64,000 nt of DNA from an uncultured Methylococcaceae bacterium (GTDB taxonomy: Bacteria > Pseudomonadota > Gammaproteobacteria > Methylococcales > Methylomonadaceae): NCBI GenBank assembly GCA_903908165.1, contig CAIVQX010000009.1, positions 1 through 64,000 on the forward strand. Direction: 5' to 3'. This document shows positions 35,474 through 44,636 of this stretch, one piece after another. Position numbers and translations under genes: made by a program. The number at the start of each line of letters is the position of its first letter. Positions within the stretch are counted from its first letter, which is position 1. The notes beneath the pieces were generated by a model. The model searched no databases and had not been told where the DNA came from. It was given only the letters and a program-made list of their open reading frames with translations.

Positions 35474-36244
35474 ATGATCTTATATAACGCCTCATCATCT
35501 TATTATTCCATGATTGGTCGTTTAGCTCTACTTGAGGCTAGTATCCCATTTGAGTCTAAGCGTATGGATATTCATATTACTAAAGAGCAGTTTACGACAT
35601 GGTATCAAGCTATTAATTCTAAGATGACTGTTCCGACATTGGTTGATTGTGGTCATGTATGGACTGATAGTAAAGATATTCTAAAGTTATCAGCAAATTT
35701 AGCTGGCACTCAATGGAGTGATTCTGACCCCAACTTTTTGCCCGATATCGAAAAATTAGTTAAAGAGCATTATTCTATTTCGATTGAATATCTGACCTTT
35801 GGCAAGGCTTTAGTTACAATTCCACCATTACGCATTTTAGTTCCTAGAATGCTTCATAAAATAATTCAAAACCTCGAAACTGAAATAGTAGATTCGAGTA
35901 ATTCAGAAGCGATTCAAGCTAAAATTGATTTAAATCAAAAGCGGCTAGCTTACTTTTCTGAAGGTAATCGTATTGATAAGCTGGACATTGAGCGAAATAA
36001 TGTACTTGCTTATCTTGAAAAGCTTCCTGTCCCTCACAATCAATTATTTGGGAAAAAATTGAGTTCGGTTGATATCGTTACTGCAGTGTTATGTGGACGA
36101 TTAAAAATGATCGGTGAGTATGGTTTGATTCAAAAAAAATCGCCCTTGGATAGGTGGTTTAATAATTTTCAGATGCGTTCTGCTTTTAAACGGGCTGATA
36201 TTTGGCTTTCTTTTCAACCACTGAGAATTTTACTGAAACGTTAA
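35474..36244 (+). CDS. Glutathione S-transferase-like protein
   Basis: 256 residues. The N-terminal thioredoxin-like domain (1-80) has SSSYYSMIGRLALLEASIPFE with candidate Ser/Tyr thiol-stabilising residues, the cis-proline in MTVPTLVD and WTDSKDILK as the SNAIL-like loop. The alpha-helical C-terminal domain (about 90-250) contains LSSVDIVTAVLCGRLKMIGE, matching the conserved N-capping/D motif of GSTs. The helical domain is longer than usual. Substrate unknown; it may be a non-catalytic or specialised GST. Confidence 0.7.
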   Translation: MILYNASSSYYSMIGRLALLEASIPFESKRMDIHITKEQFTTWYQAINSKMTVPTLVDCGHVWTDSKDILKLSANLAGTQWSDSDPNFLPDIEKLVKEHYSISIEYLTFGKALVTIPPLRILVPRMLHKIIQNLETEIVDSSNSEAIQAKIDLNQKRLAYFSEGNRIDKLDIERNNVLAYLEKLPVPHNQLFGKKLSSVDIVTAVLCGRLKMIGEYGLIQKKSPLDRWFNNFQMRSAFKRADIWLSFQPLRILLKR

Positions 36245-36387
36245 TGTAACTTGCTGTAAATGTTAATTTTATAAAAATGTATGGCGCTTTTTAAGTGTGC
36301 AAATTGTAGATCAGCAAGTGAGAAAACTGCTTTACTACTTTGATGATTAATTGAGAATTCTGAATTACGTAACATTAAAAGGAGGTA

Positions 36388-36468
36388 ATGATTTTAGATA
36401 GTAATATGAATTGTCGGAATCAAGAGGGCTGTAAAATAAGTATAATGATTTCCCAGACAGCTTATTAA
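36388..36468 (+). CDS. Possible 26-residue leader peptide upstream of nadE
   Basis: A short frame (MILDSNMNCRNQEGCKISIM...) preceded by a perfect AAGGAGGT at 36379-36386, which is the strongest ribosome binding sequence in the region, but only one base separates it from the ATG. It ends 30 bp before nadE. It could be a leader, a small protein or chance. Confidence 0.25.
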   Translation: MILDSNMNCRNQEGCKISIMISQTAY

Positions 36469-36498
36469 CTATTAATCGACCAAATTAAAAAAACTGCC

Positions 36499-38109
36499 AT
36501 GTCATTAAAAATTGCTCTCGCCCAAATCAATTTCTTAGTTGGTAATATAACTGCAAATGTTGATAACATTATAAAGACAGCTATTTATGCGCGTGATGAA
36601 TTGAGTGCAGATATAGTTGTTTTTCCTGAGCTGACTATTACTGGTTACCCTGCTGAAGACTTGTTGTTTCGATCTGATTTTATTGAAGTCGCTAATAATG
36701 CGATTTATCAGATTGCTGATGGCATCACAGATGTTGCAGTTGTTGTGGGTTTTCCGGAACGTGACGGCGATAATCTTTATAATAGTGCTGCGGTGTTGTA
36801 TCAGGGGGTAATTCTGGCCTGTTATCGCAAACAAGCGTTACCCAATTATGGCGTGTTTGATGAGCAGCGCTATTTTACTGCGGGAATTCAGCCTTGTGTG
36901 TTTGAGTTTAATGGCATATTTATTGGATTGACGATTTGTGAAGATGTTTGGAAAAATGGCATTATTGACGCTAATAAAGAGGCTGGAGCAGAGCTTTTGT
37001 TAACCCTCAATGCTTCGCCCTTTAATGCTGGAAAAATCCATCAGCGAGAAGCTATTATTTGCCAACAAGTTAAAGCAGCAAGCATTCCCTTGTTTTATGT
37101 TAACCAGATTGGTGGTCAGGATGAGTTGATTTTTGACGGGGCCTCATTTGTTGCAAATTCTCAAGGTCATATTGTTTTTCGGGCGAAAGAATTTCAAGAG
37201 CAAATAAGTGTCATTGAATTCGACGGTAATAATCCATTATTAAGCAGTTGTGCGCCGCTTTATAAAGAAATATCTAGCGAATATAACGCCTTGGTTCTGG
37301 GAATAAAAGATTATGTTCGTAAAAATGGTTTTCAAGGTGCTATTTTAGGTTTATCTGGAGGTATTGATTCTGCTCTTGTGTTAGCTTTGGCAGTTGATGC
37401 GTTGGGACATGATAAGGTTGAAGCTGTGTTAATGCCGTCACGGTTTACGCAAGACATGAGTAATGAAGATGCTATTAAGCAAGCCGAGATATTAGGGGTG
37501 AAATACCATGTCATTCCAATAACACCAGCGGTTAATGCTTTTACGGATATGTTGGCCGAGGTTTTTGCTGGTACAGCTAAAGATACTACAGAGGAAAATA
37601 TTCAAGCGCGCTGCCGTGGAGTTATATTAATGGCATTATCTAATAAACAGGGTAAGCTTTTACTCACGACGGGTAATAAAAGTGAGATGAGTGTTGGTTA
37701 TGCTACCCTTTATGGTGATATGGCTGGAGGCTTTGCGCCAATCAAAGATGTGCCTAAGTTGTTAGTTTATCAGTTGGCACGATATCGTAATTCACTTTGT
37801 GAAGTTATTCCTGAACGAGTTATTACGCGTCCACCATCAGCAGAGTTGGCCCCTGATCAAATTGATGCAGACTCTTTACCACCTTATGAGGTTCTCGATC
37901 CAATACTTGAGCGCTATGTAGAATTAGACGAGTCTGCAGAAGAAATTATTGCGGCTGGATTTAAGCGCGATGATGTTGTAAGGGCTATTAATTTAGTAGA
38001 TAAAAATGAATATAAACGCAGGCAATCTCCACCCGGGATTCGGATTACCAGTAAAGCATTTGGGCGTGATCGACGTTATCCTATTACTTCAGGTTATCGA
38101 GGGATTTAA
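36499..38109 (+). CDS. nadE: Glutamine-dependent NAD+ synthetase
   Basis: The last step of NAD synthesis: amidates deamido-NAD using ATP, with ammonia from glutamine. 536 residues in two parts. The N-terminal nitrilase-type glutaminase (about 1-250) has the catalytic Glu in FPELTITGYPAEDLL, Lys in CYRKQALPNYGVFDE and Cys in LTICEDVWKN. The C-terminal synthetase (about 270-536) has the PP-loop LGLSGGIDSALV, then TGNKSEMSVGYATLYGDMAGGFAPIKDV. The end YPITSGYRG matches relatives. Confidence 0.96.
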   Translation: MSLKIALAQINFLVGNITANVDNIIKTAIYARDELSADIVVFPELTITGYPAEDLLFRSDFIEVANNAIYQIADGITDVAVVVGFPERDGDNLYNSAAVLYQGVILACYRKQALPNYGVFDEQRYFTAGIQPCVFEFNGIFIGLTICEDVWKNGIIDANKEAGAELLLTLNASPFNAGKIHQREAIICQQVKAASIPLFYVNQIGGQDELIFDGASFVANSQGHIVFRAKEFQEQISVIEFDGNNPLLSSCAPLYKEISSEYNALVLGIKDYVRKNGFQGAILGLSGGIDSALVLALAVDALGHDKVEAVLMPSRFTQDMSNEDAIKQAEILGVKYHVIPITPAVNAFTDMLAEVFAGTAKDTTEENIQARCRGVILMALSNKQGKLLLTTGNKSEMSVGYATLYGDMAGGFAPIKDVPKLLVYQLARYRNSLCEVIPERVITRPPSAELAPDQIDADSLPPYEVLDPILERYVELDESAEEIIAAGFKRDDVVRAINLVDKNEYKRRQSPPGIRITSKAFGRDRRYPITSGYRGI

Positions 38110-38185
38110 GTGTTAAATCGAGAATATTTAGTACTATGCTACTGGTTAAGATAAATCGCACATTCACTATAAAAGTAAATAAAAA

Positions 38186-38461
38186 ATGATAAGTTATCAA
38201 GAAATGATTAGCTATTTGGCAGCAACACTAACGACGGCTTCATTTTTACCTCAGGCGATTTTAACGATAAAAACCAAAGACACAGAGGGGTTGTCTTTAG
38301 GTATGTATAGTATGTTTACACTGGGGGTTTTATGCTGGTTAATTTATGGTATTTATATTGCTGATGAAGCTATTGTTGTAGCCAATGCAATTACTTTGAT
38401 GTTAGCTGGAACGATACTCTCTTATAAAATTTATAATACTTTTTTTAAAAAAGTTAATTGA
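38186..38461 (+). CDS. SemiSWEET sugar transporter (PQ-loop family)
   Basis: 91 residues with three transmembrane helices, one PQ-loop repeat: ISYLAATLTTASFLPQAILTIKT carries the family PQ motif, followed by GLSLGMYSMFTLGVLCWLIYGI and a third helix NAITLMLAGTILSYKIY. SemiSWEETs dimerise in the inner membrane and pass small sugars by facilitated diffusion. It lies between nadE and fbp. Confidence 0.85.
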   Translation: MISYQEMISYLAATLTTASFLPQAILTIKTKDTEGLSLGMYSMFTLGVLCWLIYGIYIADEAIVVANAITLMLAGTILSYKIYNTFFKKVN

Positions 38462-38561
38462 AGGTCTTTAGTTCTTTACTTCTTATTCCTTTGGTATGTA
38501 ATGTAATTGTGCAGATATTGACTGTTTTTCGAAATATGAAGCGTAAATGGAGATATGTAAA

Positions 38562-39560
38562 ATGACAAATAAGGTGTCCTTGACCCAGTTCATTATTGAG
38601 CAACAGAGGGGTTTGCCGGATGCATCAGGAGCCTTTAGTATGTTGCTAAGTAATATCGTAACGGCTTGTAAAGAAATATCTCATTTGGTAAATCGCGGGA
38701 ATCTTGTGGGCGTATTGGGAAGTGCCGAATCTGAAAATGTTCAAGGGGAAGAGCAAAAAAAATTGGACGTTATTACCCATGATATTATGGTTGATGCGCT
38801 TAACTGGACGGGACATTTAGCTGGAATGGCATCAGAAGAGGTAGATAATATTATTGCTATTCCTGCAGAGTATCCTAAAGGAAAATATTTGGCGTTATTT
38901 GATCCTTTGGATGGCTCTTCAAATATTGATGTTAATTTGGCTGTAGGTACTATTTTTTCTATTCTTCATTGTCGTGAGGGCGTTGAGCCAACACATGAGG
39001 ATTTTTTACAGAAGGGATCTGAGCAGGTTTGTGCGGGTTTTGTTTTATATGGGCCATCAACCATGATGGTTTTAACTACTGGGCAAGGTGTTAATGGGTT
39101 TACACTAGACCAAGATATCGGTGAATTTATTTTGACGCATCCAGCCATGAAAATACCTGAAGAAACTAGTGAGTTCGCTATTAACATGTCAAACCAGCGT
39201 TTTTGGGAGCCGCCTGTTCAGCGTTATATTGAGGAATGTCTGCAAGGCATTGAAGGCCCTCGAGAAAAGAATTTTAATATGCGCTGGATTGCTTCTTTAG
39301 TTGCCGAGGTGTATCGGATTCTTACGCGGGGTGGCGTTTTTTTATATCCTTATGATTTAAGAGATCTGTCGAAGTCTGGTAGATTACGTATTATGTATGA
39401 AGCTAATCCTATGGCATTTATTATTGAGCAGGCTGGGGGTGCTTGCTCTACTGGGCGTGAGCGTATTTTAGATATTAAACCAATTCATATACATCAACGA
39501 GTACCTTTGATTTTGGGATCAAAAAAAGAAGTCGAGCGAATTGTGGCTTATCATAATTAA
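38562..39560 (+). CDS. fbp: Fructose-1,6-bisphosphatase, class I
   Basis: Removes the 1-phosphate of fructose-1,6-bisphosphate; needed for gluconeogenesis and for regenerating hexose phosphate in ribulose monophosphate or Calvin cycles. 332 residues. Metal-binding [23 protein letters not shown] (about 110-132) and the substrate-binding [15 protein letters not shown] and GGVFLYPYD are intact. I chose the ATG at 38562 because GGAGA lies eight bases before it; the frame extends to an ATG at 38547 that would put this box inside the gene. Confidence 0.96.
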   Translation: MTNKVSLTQFIIEQQRGLPDASGAFSMLLSNIVTACKEISHLVNRGNLVGVLGSAESENVQGEEQKKLDVITHDIMVDALNWTGHLAGMASEEVDNIIAIPAEYPKGKYLALFDPLDGSSNIDVNLAVGTIFSILHCREGVEPTHEDFLQKGSEQVCAGFVLYGPSTMMVLTTGQGVNGFTLDQDIGEFILTHPAMKIPEETSEFAINMSNQRFWEPPVQRYIEECLQGIEGPREKNFNMRWIASLVAEVYRILTRGGVFLYPYDLRDLSKSGRLRIMYEANPMAFIIEQAGGACSTGRERILDIKPIHIHQRVPLILGSKKEVERIVAYHN

Positions 39561-39638
39561 GTGTTTTATTGATCACAGAACTATTTATACGACGTGGGTG
39601 GATATGTATCCGTTTTAGAGCTAGGCCATCGAGCATCC

Positions 39639-40229
39639 TTAGGGTAATGTTTTAGATTCGGATGCTTTGTTGTAATCAACTCCAACACTTACGATGAAGC
39701 TGGTCGCTTCTTCAATATCCATGGTTGATTTTATTAATTTTGATTTATCGACAATTACTGTAAATCCGGAAGTAGGGTTTGGTGATGTAGGAATAAACAG
39801 TATATATTTATCTTCGAACCGATTGGTTACATAAGCAGGCACCCAAATGCCTTCTTTAGGGTATTCGACATAAACAACTTCTTTCGCCATTGTCTGTTCA
39901 TGAGATGAAAACATGCTGATAACTTTTTTAAGTACACGGTAAATGGTATTAAGGAATGGGATTCTACCAATAATTAAATCAAATATACCAATTACCCATG
40001 AGCCTCCTTTTTTGACTATGGTACTTCCTATTGAGACTAATAAAATAAAACTGACTGCGAAAACAAGGCCGGTATATAAGTAATTATCGGAAAAAGCGTA
40101 AACGACACGAAATAAATCGGAAACCAGTTCTTTTACAAATAGTATGATTTGTAACACAACTACGATAGGAATAACTGAAAAGACGCCTATCAGAAAATAA
40201 TTTAATAATTTTTTAGTGAGCTCGTTCAT
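39639..40229 (-). CDS. DUF502 family membrane protein
   Basis: 196 residues. Two membrane segments (about 9-31 and 52-72) flank a short loop, followed by GRIPFLNTIYRVLKKVISMF, the characteristic amphipathic stretch, and a beta-rich C-terminal domain with VVYVEYPKEGIWVPAYVT and FIPTSPNPTSGFTVIVDKS, the conserved DUF502 core. The function is unknown. A CGGAGAAAAAA box supports the start. Confidence 0.85.
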   Translation of the reverse strand: MNELTKKLLNYFLIGVFSVIPIVVVLQIILFVKELVSDLFRVVYAFSDNYLYTGLVFAVSFILLVSIGSTIVKKGGSWVIGIFDLIIGRIPFLNTIYRVLKKVISMFSSHEQTMAKEVVYVEYPKEGIWVPAYVTNRFEDKYILFIPTSPNPTSGFTVIVDKSKLIKSTMDIEEATSFIVSVGVDYNKASESKTLP

Positions 40230-40507
40230 TTTTTTCTCCGTTGGTTATATTCAATAATCATCCAGTTGAGGTCTGATTTAAATTTTATGATTATTTAATA
40301 ATACATAGCGTTAATGAGCACAAGAAGGTATGTCATTCATTATAAATTAATTTGAGATTGGCTGGATAATCTAAAAGAATATCAAGAGAGTAATAAAAAC
40401 TATAGTTGTTTTTTTGAAGGTCTATATATTTGCCGCAACTACAGTCTATTCATTGTGGTTAAATTTTCTTGGCTTACTGGGATCTTATAAAGTCATGTTG
40501 GGGTTTT

Positions 40508-41239
40508 ATGCAGAAGAATATATTAATTACTGGGGCAGCCAAGCGCATTGGAGCTTGTTGCGCTCGTTTACTCCATAGTAAAGGTTGTAATGTTTTTTTG
40601 CATTATAAAACATCAAAAGAGACAGCTGCGGAACTATGTTATGAATTAAATCAGATCCGAACTAATTCAGCTTACATGATGCAGGCTGACTTGCTTGATA
40701 TGGGCGAATTGGATGCTCTGGTTACTAAAGCTTGTGCGGCATGGGGCGGGATTGATGTATTGATAAATAATGCGTCAGCTTTTTATCCGACAGCCATGTC
40801 AGATGTTACTGAGTGTCAATGGGATGAGTTAATGGGGAGTAATTTAAAGGCGCCCTTTTTTTTGACAAAAGCCTTGTCAGGAGTATGGGTCAAAAATAAG
40901 GGGTGTGTTGTTAATATTGCTGATATTCATGCTGAGCGTGGTTTAAAGGGTTACTCTGTTTACAGTATAGCTAAGGCCGGATTGGTTGCAATGACGAAAG
41001 TTTTGGCTAAGGAGTTGGGTCCGGAAATTCGAGTGAATGCAGTAGCGCCGGGGGCTATTATATGGCCGGAGAAGACTCTGACGGAACAAGAAAAGCAAGA
41101 CATTATTCAGCGAATCGCTTTGCGGCGTAATGGAGACCCGATGGATATTGCAAAGGCGGTATGGTTTTTGATTGAAGATGCAGATTACATGACTGGGCAA
41201 ATAATTACAGTAGATGGTGGTCGTAGTTTGTATTGCTAA
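40508..41239 (+). CDS. Pteridine reductase (PTR1/FolM-like short-chain dehydrogenase)
   Basis: A 243-residue NADPH-dependent SDR. The cofactor motif ITGAAKRIGACCARLLH carries the TGxxKR(I/L)G signature of pteridine reductases rather than the usual TGxxxGxG. Then NNASAFYPTA, DIHAERG and the catalytic YSVYSIAKAGL follow, ending MTGQIITVDGGRSL. It probably reduces dihydrobiopterin or dihydrofolate/dihydromonapterin. It faces folK-folB across a terminator. The ATG at 40508 is chosen; an upstream TTG (40469) would add a non-homologous tail. Confidence 0.88.
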   Translation: MQKNILITGAAKRIGACCARLLHSKGCNVFLHYKTSKETAAELCYELNQIRTNSAYMMQADLLDMGELDALVTKACAAWGGIDVLINNASAFYPTAMSDVTECQWDELMGSNLKAPFFLTKALSGVWVKNKGCVVNIADIHAERGLKGYSVYSIAKAGLVAMTKVLAKELGPEIRVNAVAPGAIIWPEKTLTEQEKQDIIQRIALRRNGDPMDIAKAVWFLIEDADYMTGQIITVDGGRSLYC

Positions 41240-41268
41240 ATCAGGTGCAAGCTATTACACCTGATTTA
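41237..41268. terminator. Bidirectional hairpin terminator between pteridine reductase and folK
   Basis: Perfect 11-bp arms (41237-41247 and 41258-41268) with a 10-base loop. The left arm starts with the TAA stop codon of the pteridine reductase gene and the right arm lies 4 bp from the folK stop. The A/T edges of the stem supply short T-runs on both strands. Confidence 0.8.
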
Positions 41269-41271
41269 ATA

Positions 41272-41766
41272 TTAGTGAGTCCAGCTAGGTATGATGCGTT
41301 GTTGATGTAGGTTTGTTTTGTCGAATTTTTCCCATAGATCAGCATAACTTAGCTCGCTGATTGGATGTTTTAGATTGGGGGCTATTTCAGCCAAAGGTTC
41401 AAGTACGAAAGCGTAACGTTCAATTTCATCTCGAGGTATTTGTAAGCGACCATCGTTGATTATCAGTGCATCATATAAAATAAGATCTAGGTCGAGAGTT
41501 CGGGAAGAGAACTTTTGACTGTCGCGAGTTCTGCCGTTGTCCAATTCAATTTGGCGTAGTATTTTGGCAACTTCTTTTACGCTCAATTGAGAGTTAAAAC
41601 CAACTATAAGATTGTAAAAAGTATCTCCTATAAAGCCGATTGGCGCTGATTCATAAATACTGGAAATGTTGAGGTTGCCGAAGTGGAAGTTAAGCGCATT
41701 AAGACTGGCAAGTATGTTTTTATCTTTGTCGATATTACTGCCTATACTTATGTATCCTGTGGGCAT
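41272..41766 (-). CDS. folK: 2-amino-4-hydroxy-6-hydroxymethyldihydropteridine pyrophosphokinase
   Basis: HPPK transfers pyrophosphate from ATP to the pterin for FolP. 164 residues with YISIGSNIDKDKNI at the N-terminus, FYNLIVGF, the signature RTLDLDLILYD (about 95-105) and the C-terminal RYAFVLEPLAEIAP. It begins three bases after folB on the same strand, so the two consecutive steps of the pathway form an operon. Confidence 0.95.
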   Translation of the reverse strand: MPTGYISIGSNIDKDKNILASLNALNFHFGNLNISSIYESAPIGFIGDTFYNLIVGFNSQLSVKEVAKILRQIELDNGRTRDSQKFSSRTLDLDLILYDALIINDGRLQIPRDEIERYAFVLEPLAEIAPNLKHPISELSYADLWEKFDKTNLHQQRIIPSWTH

Positions 41767-41769
41767 AGC

Positions 41770-42123
41770 TTATTTTTCCCCTCGCTCTATAGTAATGCCA
41801 ACATCCCTTGCTCCCCGAATTGCGCCTTTTTTATTGAGCGTAATTTTTACCCATGGAACATTGAACTCATTGCGAATAATAATAGCTATTTCGGAGATTA
41901 ATTTTTCAACAAGAAGAAATTGGCTTGTTTCTACAAAAGAAATAATGCGTTTAGAAATAGTTTTATAATCAAGTGTGTATTTTATGTCGTCAGTTTCTGC
42001 AGCTTTTTTGATATCAAAGGCCATTTCAATATCGAGTATAACTTTTTGCTTGGTTTCCCTTTCCCAATCATAAATACCGATAATTGTTTCAATTTCAAGT
42101 CCGCCTAAAAAGATTATGTCCAT
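41770..42123 (-). CDS. folB: Dihydroneopterin aldolase
   Basis: A 117-residue enzyme that cleaves dihydroneopterin to the hydroxymethyl pterin used by FolK. Motifs: the substrate-binding GLEIETIIGIYDWERETKQ (about 7-25, with conserved Glu), LDYKTISKRI, and KLISEIAIIIRNEF, then KITLNKKGAIRGARDVGI with the catalytic lysine. It is the first gene of folB-folK, divergent from plsY. Confidence 0.93.
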   Translation of the reverse strand: MDIIFLGGLEIETIIGIYDWERETKQKVILDIEMAFDIKKAAETDDIKYTLDYKTISKRIISFVETSQFLLVEKLISEIAIIIRNEFNVPWVKITLNKKGAIRGARDVGITIERGEK

Positions 42124-42213
42124 GGTTATTTCCGGTTATGATATGTTTCTTAAAAGTAGTAAGTATCAGGGAAATGTGTTCCGCTTACAAGTTCTGAATA
42201 AGGAAAAAGCTGC

Positions 42214-42783
42214 ATGATAGTTTGGTTATTTGTTCCAGTTGCCTATCTAATAGGGTCCATTTCCAGCGCAATTATTATATGTCGTCTGATGAGGTTGCCA
42301 GATCCTCGAGAGCAGGGCTCAGGTAATCCAGGTGCCACCAATGTCATGCGTATTGGTGGTAAAAAAGCTGCAACCATTACTTTATTAGGGGACTTACTTA
42401 AAGGGTTGCTTCCTGTTTATATTGCCGGATTAATGGGAGCATCTTTGGAGTTATTAGCTGTCATTGGCTTGGCAGCTTTTCTAGGACACCTATATCCAGT
42501 GTTCTTTAAGTTTAAGGGAGGTAAGGGTGTTGCAACGTCAATAGGTATTTTGCTCGGGTTCTCATGGTTGCTTGGGTTTGCATTTATAGGTACTTGGCTA
42601 TTAATCTATAAGCTTGGTAAAATTTCTTCGTTATCGGCATTGTGTGCCTCATTTATATCACCAGTCTATGCATGGTTTATTGTAGGTGATACATCTATTG
42701 TCTCTGCCGCATTCATTATGATGGTGTTTTTGCTCTGGCGGCATAAAAGTAATATTAAGCGGTTAATGAATGGAGAAGAGTAA
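42214..42783 (+). CDS. plsY: Glycerol-3-phosphate acyltransferase
   Basis: Transfers an acyl group from acyl-phosphate to glycerol-3-phosphate in the inner membrane, starting phospholipid synthesis. 189 residues, five transmembrane helices. The three cytoplasmic motifs are visible: GSISSAII...LMRLPDPREQGSGNPGATNVMR, FLGHLYPVFFKFKGGKGVAT and, near the end, LLWRHKSNIKRLMNGEE. Divergent from folB; the plsY/folB/tsaD arrangement is common in Gammaproteobacteria. Confidence 0.95.
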   Translation: MIVWLFVPVAYLIGSISSAIIICRLMRLPDPREQGSGNPGATNVMRIGGKKAATITLLGDLLKGLLPVYIAGLMGASLELLAVIGLAAFLGHLYPVFFKFKGGKGVATSIGILLGFSWLLGFAFIGTWLLIYKLGKISSLSALCASFISPVYAWFIVGDTSIVSAAFIMMVFLLWRHKSNIKRLMNGEE

Positions 42784-42809
42784 GTGAGGGCTGCAATAAC
42801 CTCTCGGTT

Positions 42810-43814
42810 TTAGTGTAGCTCGCTAATCGGCCAGCGAGGGCGGGCAAAAATAGTAAGCTCTTGATGCTGTTCTGCTGCCAAGCGTTGCGAGCCAGCATAG
42901 GCAATCATGGCGCCATTGTCAGTGCAAAACTCAAGTCTTGGAAAGTAGATTTGTGCACCTTCTTTTTTGATCATTTCAGTTAAAAATTCACGAACTTGTT
43001 TGTTGGCACTTACACCGCCAGCAACGACTAGTTTCTTTAAGCCGGTTTGTTGTAAGGCGCGTTTACATTTAATGGTCAATGTTTCAGCAACTGCCTCTTG
43101 AAAGGCAGCGGCAATATTCGCTTTGTCTTGAGTTGTTTTTTCAGAATTGTTGAAAGTATTCAGTGTGAAAGTTTTTAAGCCACTAAAACTAAAGTCTAAT
43201 CCAGGTCTGTCTGTCATTGGCCGTGGAAATTTAATTTGCGGTGCGCCCTGTTCGGCAAGAATGGATAGTTTGGGTCCACCTGGGTAGCCCAGTCCGAGCA
43301 GTTTTGCAGTTTTATCGAATGCCTCGCCTGCTGCATCATCAAGCGATTGGCCTAGTAATTGGTATTGGCCAATGGCTTCAACTTTGACTAATAATGTATG
43401 GCCGCCAGAAATCAATAATGCAATAAAAGGGAATTCTGGTGGGTTTTCTTCTAACATAGGTGCTAATAAATGTCCTTCCATATGGTGTACTGCTATGGAT
43501 GGGATTCGCCAAGCCCAAGCCAAACTTTTGGCAGTGGCTGCTCCGACTAATAATGCGCCCATTAGTCCTGGACCTGCAGTGTAGGCAATGCCACCAATGT
43601 CGACGGATCTCAGTTGACTTTCATGCATTAATTGCTTGATAAGTGGAACTAATTTACGAATGTGGTCGCGTGACGCTAGTTCTGGGACGACGCCGCCATA
43701 TTCGTTGTGCATGTCAACTTGGCTGTATAAAATATGATTTATTAAGCCTTGGCTACTATGATAAATAGCAACACCTGTTTCATCGCATGAGGTTTCTATA
43801 CCTAAAACGTACAT
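42810..43814 (-). CDS. tsaD: tRNA N6-threonylcarbamoyladenosine transferase subunit
   Basis: Catalytic subunit of the t6A37 modification of ANN-decoding tRNAs. 334 residues. Hallmarks: [16 protein letters not shown] at the N-terminus, the metal-binding HHMEGH motif (about 110-115), [11 protein letters not shown] (about 130-140) and [16 protein letters not shown]. The [11 protein letters not shown] block near the C-terminus is intact. Divergent from rpsU, the classic gammaproteobacterial arrangement. Confidence 0.97.
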   Translation of the reverse strand: MYVLGIETSCDETGVAIYHSSQGLINHILYSQVDMHNEYGGVVPELASRDHIRKLVPLIKQLMHESQLRSVDIGGIAYTAGPGLMGALLVGAATAKSLAWAWRIPSIAVHHMEGHLLAPMLEENPPEFPFIALLISGGHTLLVKVEAIGQYQLLGQSLDDAAGEAFDKTAKLLGLGYPGGPKLSILAEQGAPQIKFPRPMTDRPGLDFSFSGLKTFTLNTFNNSEKTTQDKANIAAAFQEAVAETLTIKCKRALQQTGLKKLVVAGGVSANKQVREFLTEMIKKEGAQIYFPRLEFCTDNGAMIAYAGSQRLAAEQHQELTIFARPRWPISELH

Positions 43815-43820
43815 TGATTT

Positions 43821-43848
43821 TTGAAAATTTTAAAAGTAAATGTATAAT
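43821..43848 (+). promoter_or_regulatory. Promoter of the rpsU-yqeY-dnaG-rpoD cluster
   Basis: -35 TTGAAA (43821-43826), a 16-base spacer and a perfect -10 TATAAT (43843-43848). A second perfect TATAAT at 43860-43865 may be an alternative -10. Both lie in the tsaD-rpsU divergent gap, about 70 and 53 bases before the rpsU start. Confidence 0.6.
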
Positions 43849-43918
43849 TGCCGATTGCGTATAATCAGTGGATAGTAAGTATCCTCACAAACAATATTAA
43901 CATAATTGGAATTATATA

Positions 43919-44152
43919 ATGCCGTCAGTGAAAATTAAAGAAAACGAACCTTTTGATATTGCAATCCGTCGATTTAAACGCGCTTGTGAAAAAGCAGGTG
44001 TTTTGGCAGAAGTTCGTCGCCGTGAGTTCTACGAAAAGCCAACTGCTGAGCGTAAGCGTAAAGGCGCAGCTGCAGTTAAGCGTCATTTAAAAAAATTGGC
44101 GCGTGAGCGTTATGCATTGAAAAATTTACGTCGTGGCCGTCCAGTACTTTAA
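43919..44152 (+). CDS. rpsU: 30S ribosomal protein S21
   Basis: 77 residues, highly basic. [20 protein letters not shown] and [26 protein letters not shown] are near-identical to the family consensus. S21 is usually 70-71 residues; the extra C-terminal residues (NLRRGRPVL) are an extension. It heads the macromolecular-synthesis cluster rpsU-yqeY-dnaG-rpoD. Confidence 0.97.
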   Translation: MPSVKIKENEPFDIAIRRFKRACEKAGVLAEVRRREFYEKPTAERKRKGAAAVKRHLKKLARERYALKNLRRGRPVL

Positions 44153-44167
44153 CATAAGGTTAATGTA

Positions 44168-44617
44168 ATGGACTTATTGACTGATCGTATCAAGGAAGAT
44201 ATGAAAGCCTCCATGAAAGGAGGTGCAAAAGCAAGATTGGGTGTAATTCGTTTAATTTTGGCCGCTATTAAGCAGGTTGAAGTTGATGAGCGAATTCTGC
44301 TCGATAATGAGAGAACCATTTTAGTTCTTGACAAGATGCTCAAGCAGCGTCGTGAATCGATTCGACTTTTTTTGGATGCTGGTCGGCATGATTTGGCAGA
44401 GATTGAGGAGGCAGAGATTTTAGTTATCCAAGATTTCCTTCCTCAAGCACTAAGTGAGGAAGAAATTGATGCCATGGTTGGTGATGCGGTTATTAATTCA
44501 GGTGCCGAATCTATTAAAGATATGGGTAAGGTGATGAGTTTGCTGAAGCCAAATATGCAAGGTCGAGCTGATATGTCGGTTGTAAGTATTAAAATCAAGG
44601 CTGCATTAACCGGATAA
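44168..44617 (+). CDS. GatB/YqeY domain protein
   Basis: 149 residues. The YqeY core matches well: LTDRIKEDMKASMKGGAKARLGVIRLI at the N-terminus, KMLKQRRESIRLFLDAGRHDLAEIEEAE in the middle, and VMSLLKPNMQGRADMSVVSIKIKAALTG at the end. The domain resembles the tRNA-binding tail of GatB and is usually placed between rpsU and dnaG in Gammaproteobacteria. The precise role is unsettled; an effect on tRNA amidation or tRNA binding is suspected. Confidence 0.93.
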   Translation: MDLLTDRIKEDMKASMKGGAKARLGVIRLILAAIKQVEVDERILLDNERTILVLDKMLKQRRESIRLFLDAGRHDLAEIEEAEILVIQDFLPQALSEEEIDAMVGDAVINSGAESIKDMGKVMSLLKPNMQGRADMSVVSIKIKAALTG

Positions 44618-44636
44618 TTTTTTGGCCTCATCAAAG

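Noticed and set aside
36249-36319. Inverted repeat ACTTGCTG/CAGCAAGT after the GST-like gene
   Set aside because: The arms are short and 55 bases apart; no T-run follows, so I do not call a structure.
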